Positions 45,668 to 64,000 of a stretch of DNA of 64,000 nt are shown here, one piece after another. The stretch spans positions 8,725,353 to 8,789,352 of the forward strand of contig NC_049990.1 of the NCBI RefSeq assembly GCF_000003815.2, read 5' to 3'. The number at the start of each line of letters is the position of its first letter. The stretch's first letter is position 1. Made by a program: the position numbers and the translations under genes. The notes below the pieces were generated by a model. It worked only from the letters and a program-made list of their open reading frames with translations, was not told the DNA's origin and searched no databases. Origin of the DNA: Branchiostoma floridae (taxonomy: Eukaryota > Chordata > Leptocardii > Amphioxiformes > Branchiostomatidae).

Positions 45668-48600
45668 TCATTTTTCTGTCTTTGGAAATGTCACGTACAC
45701 ATGGTCAGAAATATCGTATGTTAAGGACGCGACAGTGTCTCTATCTGACACGTCTGCGTTTTCGTGTTCTGCTTTTTTTGGCTGTTGTTGTTGTTCAGCA
45801 TTTTCTGTCTCTGGCAATGTCACGTACACATGATCAGAATTGTCGTCTGTTAAAGACGAGACAGTGTCTCCATCTGACACGTCTCCTGCTTTTCTTGGCT
45901 GTTGTACAGCATTTTCTGACTCAGGCAATGTCACGTAAACGTGGTTGGACACTTCGTCTGCGATGGACGAAACAGTAAAAGACGCGGTCACAAACGTCGC
46001 GCGATCGTTGTACGATCGCAAACTGTAAGGGCATTCTTGGAACTGCACTTGGGACGACGACCTTCGACGGAGGTGACCGCACCCTAAGCCTGACACGCGT
46101 TCGTTTTCATGTCCTGTTATTTGCTGTTCTCCGGCATTATCTGTCCCAGGAAACGCTACATATGTGTGATCAGAGTTGTCCTCTGCACTTGACGAAGCAG
46201 TGTCTGATTCTGGCGTTTTCGCCTTCTTCTTTCCATCGTCTCCTCTCAGTTCTGAGTCGCTGTCGTCATCACTTCCTTTGTTGGTAGCTTTTGACTGTTT
46301 TTCAGCATTTTCCTCCCCGGGAAACGTTACGTAGTCGTTGTCTGACACACTATCTGCACATGCAGACGTAGACGCGGTGTCTCTGTCTTCGCGTTTGCAC
46401 TGTTCGTCGACTCCACGCTCTCCTTCCCCTAGAGAATGGTTAGGGAGCGTCATGTAGTCTTGGTCTGAGTCGCTGCCGTCATCACTTCGTTTGTTGGTGG
46501 CTTCTGAATCCGTTTTGGCTAAATCCGTGACAGGTCTCTCGTTGTCATAATGCCCGCCGTCAGAGTCCTCGCCATCCGGACAAGTACGGTCGGTCTTCTT
46601 CTCATTGTCATAGTAATCTGTTGCTTGTGCTTCAGCATGGACTTCTGCAATGATAGTTAATACTTTACTCTTGGCTTTGCGCCTGTTCAGTGATGGTCTT
46701 GTCGTAGCCAGACTCTCTTTATTGCAAGGATGCCGCCGGGCATTTATGTCCTTGGCACCGAAAGACGTCTTCTCTGTCCTCTCATTGGCCGAATACGTTT
46801 TGGCCAAATCTGTGACAGCTCTCGAGCTCTCGTTGTCATAATGGCCGCCACCAGATGCCTCGCAATCCGAACAAGCAGTGTCGGTCTTCTTGTCATTGTC
46901 ATAGTAATCTGTTGCTTGTGCTTCAGCGTGGACTTCTGAATGGATGGTTAATACTTTACTCTTGGCTTTGCGCCTGTTCAATGATGCTCTGGTCTTAGCT
47001 AGACTCCTCTGATTGCTTCGGTTTTCTTCCGTTCCTTCACTATTCGGAAACTGGTCGTCGTTTTCATACTGAACACCGTTTGCTCCATTTGTGTCCGGAA
47101 ACTGGTCGTTGTTTTCATACTGAACACCGTTTGCTCCATTTGTGTCCGGAAACTGATCGTTGTTTTCATACTGAACACCGTTTGCTCCATTTGTGTCCGG
47201 AAACTGGTCGTTGTTTTCATACTGAACACCGTTTGCTCCATTTGTGTCCGGAAACTGATCGTTGTTTTCATACTGAACACCGTTTGCTCCATTTGTGTCC
47301 GGAAACTGGTCGTCGTTTTCATAGTGGACTCCATTTGCTCCATTTGTGTCCGGAAACTGGTCGTTGTTTTCATACCAAACTCCATTTGTGCCGTCTGTGT
47401 CCGGAAACTGGTCGTCGTCTTCGTAGGTGACTCGTCTGGCTGAGTCCGTCTCAGAGAACTGGCCATCATTCTCATGGTTTCTGTCAGCAGCATTTCGCTG
47501 TGTGTTGGCAAATGTTTGTTGCTGACTTTGTTGCCCTTTGCACTTGCTCACACAAACAGCTATCACCACAATGATGACGGAACAACCCACGAAGGATGCC
47601 AGTCCAACAAGGGTGAGATGTAACGCTGATAGTCCAATACCAGCAATAGGTGTTGTCGTGGCACCCTTAACTGTCGTTTGGGGTTGAGGCGCATCCGTGT
47701 ACGTTCTTGTGCTTGTCCCGTTGGTTACATCCTGCGGGTGTTCGCTAGGAGATCCGGCGACTGTGAGCACAGCGAATGCATTTGCGTCGTCGGCATGGTC
47801 GGACGTCACCAGGCAAGTGTACGTGCCTTCCATCGCTCTGCCGAGTGCTGGGATGTGCAACGCTGAGTAGCACATTCTCCTGGTTTCACGTCTTGTGACA
47901 GCTGATCCCTTACAAGACGTTTCACTCACATCCGTGAAGGTTCTGGAGTGCTCGCGGCTTGACGGGAAACTGTCTCCATTCGGAGCGATCCACGAAAACG
48001 TCACGTCGAGACCTTCAGGACAGTCTGTCTGACAGGTGAAAGAAACATTGCCGGCACCGTAGTGTGAGGATACGGTCACTTTGGAGTCGCACTTCAGATC
48101 GCCGACACGGAGCCATCGGATTCTTTTAATCAGTCCAGTGGCGGGGTCTACGCATCCGATGCTCCACTGCAAGTGCCTGTTCACAAACATCCAGCTCTTC
48201 ATTTCTCGCAGCTTGCAGTCGCACGGGATTCCGTTTCGACCCAGAACCAGACGTGAGACGTGTTTCAGCTCTTCTACTCCGATGATTGACGTTAGAGGAT
48301 TCCATGTCATGGTGAGCTCGAGGGGCTGACTTGTCTGATCTGTTCCGCGCGGGATGCTGGAAAGGCAGTTTCTACTCAGGGACAGTTTACGTAGTCCAAC
48401 GAGTCCAGCAAATGCTGCGTCATCAATGTATTGTAACCGGTTGTCATTCAAGTTCAGTTCTTCGAGCTTGGTTAGTCCCTTGAAAGTCTCGGCCTCTAAG
48501 CGTTTGATCTTGTTCCCGTACAGGAAGAGCCCTGAAAGACTCGTCAATGTTTGAAACGACCCTGGTTCGATCGTCATAACCTGGCTCCCCTGTACGGTTA

Positions 48601-48886
48601 GCATCCCTAGAGATATGACTCGAGGAAAGTCCCCCTTCATGATATTTGGAATATTCTGATCCCGTATCATGAGTTTTACCAGACCGAGTGGAAGCAGTTT
48701 CGGAATGGAGTTGAAAGAACAGGATGAATAGCAAGTGAGGTCGGTAGTGTTGTCCGAAATGCCCTCGTCCATGTACGTCCTACAACAACAACTCAGGTTT
48801 TGGTAGGAGGCCGTGCAACCTGGTATCATTCTGTTCCACGTCAAAAATATCACCAAACTACTAGTAAGCAAACCTACGTGCGCCAT
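45668..48886 (-). CDS. LRR-Ig transmembrane receptor with tyrosine-motif tail
   Basis: A single 1072-codon exon. Residues 1-27 are a signal peptide; 30-60 a Cys-rich LRR cap; about 70-215 leucine-rich repeats (LTSLSGLFLYGNKIKRLEAE, LEELNLNDNRLQYIDDAAF); 220-268 the LRR C-terminal cap with PCDC; about 270-378 one Ig domain (FTCQTDC ... GTYTCLV); 390-420 a Thr-rich stalk; about 422-447 the membrane helix. The ~620-residue cytoplasmic tail holds eight 17-residue YENNDQFPDTNGANGVQ repeats, four YDN motifs, then DNDYVTFP, DHTYVAFP, NHVYVTLP and DHVYVTLP motifs. pYxN sites dock Grb2-type SH2 domains; YxxL sites resemble ITAM/ITIM halves. LRR-Ig receptors are expanded in amphioxus and are proposed innate immune receptors. 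Ligand unknown. Confidence 0.9.
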   Translation of the reverse strand: MAHVGLLTSSLVIFLTWNRMIPGCTASYQNLSCCCRTYMDEGISDNTTDLTCYSSCSFNSIPKLLPLGLVKLMIRDQNIPNIMKGDFPRVISLGMLTVQGSQVMTIEPGSFQTLTSLSGLFLYGNKIKRLEAETFKGLTKLEELNLNDNRLQYIDDAAFAGLVGLRKLSLSRNCLSSIPRGTDQTSQPLELTMTWNPLTSIIGVEELKHVSRLVLGRNGIPCDCKLREMKSWMFVNRHLQWSIGCVDPATGLIKRIRWLRVGDLKCDSKVTVSSHYGAGNVSFTCQTDCPEGLDVTFSWIAPNGDSFPSSREHSRTFTDVSETSCKGSAVTRRETRRMCYSALHIPALGRAMEGTYTCLVTSDHADDANAFAVLTVAGSPSEHPQDVTNGTSTRTYTDAPQPQTTVKGATTTPIAGIGLSALHLTLVGLASFVGCSVIIVVIAVCVSKCKGQQSQQQTFANTQRNAADRNHENDGQFSETDSARRVTYEDDDQFPDTDGTNGVWYENNDQFPDTNGANGVHYENDDQFPDTNGANGVQYENNDQFPDTNGANGVQYENNDQFPDTNGANGVQYENNDQFPDTNGANGVQYENNDQFPDTNGANGVQYENDDQFPNSEGTEENRSNQRSLAKTRASLNRRKAKSKVLTIHSEVHAEAQATDYYDNDKKTDTACSDCEASGGGHYDNESSRAVTDLAKTYSANERTEKTSFGAKDINARRHPCNKESLATTRPSLNRRKAKSKVLTIIAEVHAEAQATDYYDNEKKTDRTCPDGEDSDGGHYDNERPVTDLAKTDSEATNKRSDDGSDSDQDYMTLPNHSLGEGERGVDEQCKREDRDTASTSACADSVSDNDYVTFPGEENAEKQSKATNKGSDDDSDSELRGDDGKKKAKTPESDTASSSAEDNSDHTYVAFPGTDNAGEQQITGHENERVSGLGCGHLRRRSSSQVQFQECPYSLRSYNDRATFVTASFTVSSIADEVSNHVYVTLPESENAVQQPRKAGDVSDGDTVSSLTDDNSDHVYVTLPETENAEQQQQPKKAEHENADVSDRDTVASLTYDISDHVYVTFPKTEK
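47043..47450 (-). repeat. 51 bp tandem repeat encoding YxN motif array
   Basis: Eight in-frame 51-base units (17 residues). Seven carry YEN and the most membrane-proximal has YED. Copies are nearly identical at the DNA level, so the array is young or homogenised. Confidence 0.93.
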
Positions 48887-51624
48887 GTTAGACTCGCGTT
48901 TCTTGGTAAAGTTAACCGAGTAAAGTCTTCTGCTACATCTCCGACACCCACCTGACGAGTAAACGAGAGTTCTTGCCTTTTCCTACGACCGTAAGCTGAG
49001 AAAAGTCACGATCGCGTCAACACAAACCTTCCCGTCGTCCGAGTTGAGTAGACAGGGTTTGGCGCCCGGGAACGCTAACCTCCTCGTAGTCGCTTTTAGC
49101 TTCCTCTGTGTTTTGTTTGCCACCACTTTGTTCACAGCCAGAAACCTTCTTAAATGAAAATACCACCTCGCACATAATCTGAGTGCATAAATGTATATTC
49201 ATAACCGAGGCGTAGGACCAATTACTAAAGCCCTTGCTGCTGAATTGGATATTCACAATACGCGCATTAGTGACATTTTATACCCTTGTAGAAACGTCCT
49301 TGCTTGTAGCCTGACAGATGTTATCAGAGGGTACATTAGGTAAACAATACGAACAAGAATCGAAGATTTGGTACGAGCAGTATTTAGAGTTTTGTGAATT
49401 TCTTTATGTCATAGACTTAGCCCTATGATACGCTATACAAGTTTATCCTCAGAACTCCCAACCAAACAGGTGTCCAAGGAGGCCATTGACCTCGCTGCGC
49501 AGACCAGCTGCCTATGGACCGCACTACTTTCAACAAGGGGGTCTCGGTTTTTTTATTTCTGCAGCGCCTGGAAAAAACACTGTACTACCTGGAGGATAGT
49601 CATGTTTCTCTAGAAAATGTGGCTTAATCTTTGTGCAATTTCCAGTTCTTTCTATTGATTTTATTTACTTTACATGCATGTAATATATATATAATGTGCC
49701 TGCAGTGTGCACTGTGTGATTTCAAGTAAACTATACTACTCAATAATCATAACGCCATGGTATTCAGTGTGTTGAGTTCAGATCACAACTTACATGTCTT
49801 TAACCGGGTTTAAATGTTAAAAATCTCTGTATCATCTAAACACATAACATCACATAAAGGATACAAGTTAAGTCTATAACTCTGATATCTTAAATAGGGT
49901 TGCTCTGGACATATACTAAACATGTCCATTGAATAACACATGAGGCTGATAATTGGACGGCAGTGCGCAGATATTTGCTATATTGATTTTTTTTAGCCCA
50001 AACGTATATTACTCTGGGATAAGCAACTACGAGCGTCCTTCAAAACGTAATGCGATGCAACAGGCTCATTTTTTTTCATCGAATGAGATGAAAATTGGCA
50101 GGATATATATTTTGAGACTGAGAGATCTTAAGGTAAGATACAAAAACCATAAATTCTCCTGCAGAAGCAAACCAAGGGTTTAAAAATGACAACTATCTGA
50201 AACTGCAACAGTATGATCATAGCCAAAAAAATGACAGACATCAGAAACAAGTTTATGTACACTTTATTCCTTCCATAACCTATTGAACAATAACCGATAA
50301 AGAAACCACTTCGAAATTAACATAAATGTTTGTACCTTCACAATTGCACAGGCATTCAAAGTAAGTTACATTTTCATTTCTTACAATCACCTTGGGCATA
50401 CCATGATTATGTCAGTGCCTGTGCCACTATGTGTAACTCTATACTCTATGTACATGGATAGATGTGTTGGTTAGTACACAGGGTAGCGTACCTAGCTTCC
50501 AGCACAAACTTCAACACCAACGTAACAAACCGCAAGGTAAAATATCTTGTCGATATGAGAGTGTTTCAAATGCAACATCTAGCAATGTTATGGAAAGTTT
50601 GACAGTAGCTGGTGCACATTCTATACAGCAGGCACATGCTACTACAAATGTACCTTGTGCACTGGCTACCTACCCTCTGTATCAAGTTCTGGAGAAGTCT
50701 GTTTCAAAAAGTAATGAACCATAGCATAGTGCACATCCCTCAGTTATCCTTTTGTCTACTGTACTTTTAGTTAGACATCAAGTGAACATAACAAAATCCT
50801 TTCACAATGATCTTCAGTATGATTTCACAATGATCTTCAGCAATATTTGAAGATGGATGTGAGTTTCATGACAATGTTGAGTGTAGCACCTTACGTTACT
50901 GAGAACAGCACATTTTTGTCACCAAGTACAAAGGAAATAGTATTTGAATCTGGCACCATCTTGTGAATAGTCTTACCACCAAAAGTGTTCTTTTGCTACA
51001 TTATCAATATTTTTTTTCAATTTGATACTAGTGGGTACATGTTCCAGTAGAAACATGATATTTTCTACAAGGATTTATGTACAATTCAACCACGGCTAAA
51101 AGCCTATGGTTCTGGGACTCTTGACAAACTGTCCACAAGACCTCAAAAATTCTCTCTTTGCCTTTGGTATGGTTCTCATAAAAGGATGCCATATCTTGCT
51201 AAATCTGTGCATCTTCAAAACAGTCTCAGAAATGCCACTGACTCCCTGCAAAACCTGAACTGAATCTTTCTTTCAAAACTAGGGAATCTAACACACTTTG
51301 GTCTTGGTACAAAGCACCCTTAACTTAGCAAGCCGCATTTGAGGCAAGCCATCAGGACTCTTTGCAGCAGTTTAAAATTGCTGTCTTCTGATGGCTGACA
51401 TGCTCAAACAGCTGCTGTTTTCTTAACATTTACAGTAGGTATATTACCGAAAAAGCATCAGTACTAGAATGATGCATCAAACCTACTATCTTTTCCTGAT
51501 CTTCTTGCTTTCACTCTAAGACCACTTCACAATCATGGCACAATCATTGATCTTACTCAGTCAGTCTCCTCTGGTCTTGCACGCATCTGTCCTTGTGTCT
51601 GTGACATCTGGCTGATTCAGACAT
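48887..51624. other. Intergenic spacer and POLR2A 3' UTR
   Basis: The left part is the 5' flank of the LRR-Ig gene; the right part (roughly 50.2-51.6 kb) should be the POLR2A 3' UTR, with a minus-strand AATAAA near 50252. No other exon is supported. Confidence 0.5.

Positions 51625-64000
<12,376 letters not shown>

Noticed and set aside
47080..47430. Plus-strand Cys/His-rich repeat frame
   Set aside because: Antisense of the YENNDQ repeat in the LRR-Ig tail; no gene features of its own.
46999..47511. Minus-strand 170-codon Thr/Met/Gln-rich repeat frame
   Set aside because: Frame +1 shadow of the receptor tail repeat.

Overview
This window is intron-rich animal DNA and most likely comes from a cephalochordate (amphioxus, Branchiostoma). 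The support is the gene content: SRCR-ZP and CUB-protease mosaics built from phase-1 exons, a leucine-rich-repeat/Ig receptor, LDLa/EGF/Fic mosaics, a metazoan RNA polymerase II gene, and many short inverted-repeat elements and tRNA-type SINEs. Species is inferred from content only. Exons were placed by hand from splice consensus, reading phase and protein-family match. In each joined model the exon lengths add up to an open frame, with one marked exception.

Layout: (1) 1-4108, plus strand: 3' part of a membrane SRCR-ZP protein. (2) 4859-9933, minus: a complete secreted CUB-chymotrypsin-type protease of 402 residues. (3) 11842-24959, minus: a very unusual mosaic with signal peptide, two Ig domains, trypsin domain, eight EGF modules, LDLa, a basic furin-like linker and a TPR-Fic (FICD-like) exon, 1223 residues, all exon phases compatible. 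(4) 25.8-27.6 kb: a truncated copy of an LRR-Ig receptor tail and a broken Fic 3' end. (5) 27886-36937, minus: a second secreted Fic gene with signal peptide, three copies of a 1.62 kb [15-residue exon + LDLa + furin-like linker] unit, then Fic. One LDLa copy carries a 2-base insertion. (6) 37-45 kb: repeat-rich spacer with a decayed signal-peptide exon, three copies of a promoter-side repeat, MITEs and a non-LTR retrotransposon fragment. (7) 45668-48886, minus: intronless LRR-Ig membrane receptor with a long tyrosine-rich tail. (8) 51625-63862, minus: RPB1 (POLR2A) from the catalytic NADFDGD exon to the end of the CTD; the N-terminal exons lie beyond the right edge.

The most notable content is the pair of Fic genes. 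Fic enzymes transfer AMP to proteins, and the animal enzyme FICD acts in the ER lumen. Here the Fic exon is spliced in phase to extracellular modules behind a signal peptide, each time after a linker with an RRRR/RRRRKR cleavage-type motif, and the position of FICD's autoinhibitory glutamate is not conserved. This predicts secreted, protease-releasable, de-inhibited AMPylators, one of them in the same chain as a trypsin. RNA evidence is needed to prove the long fusion.
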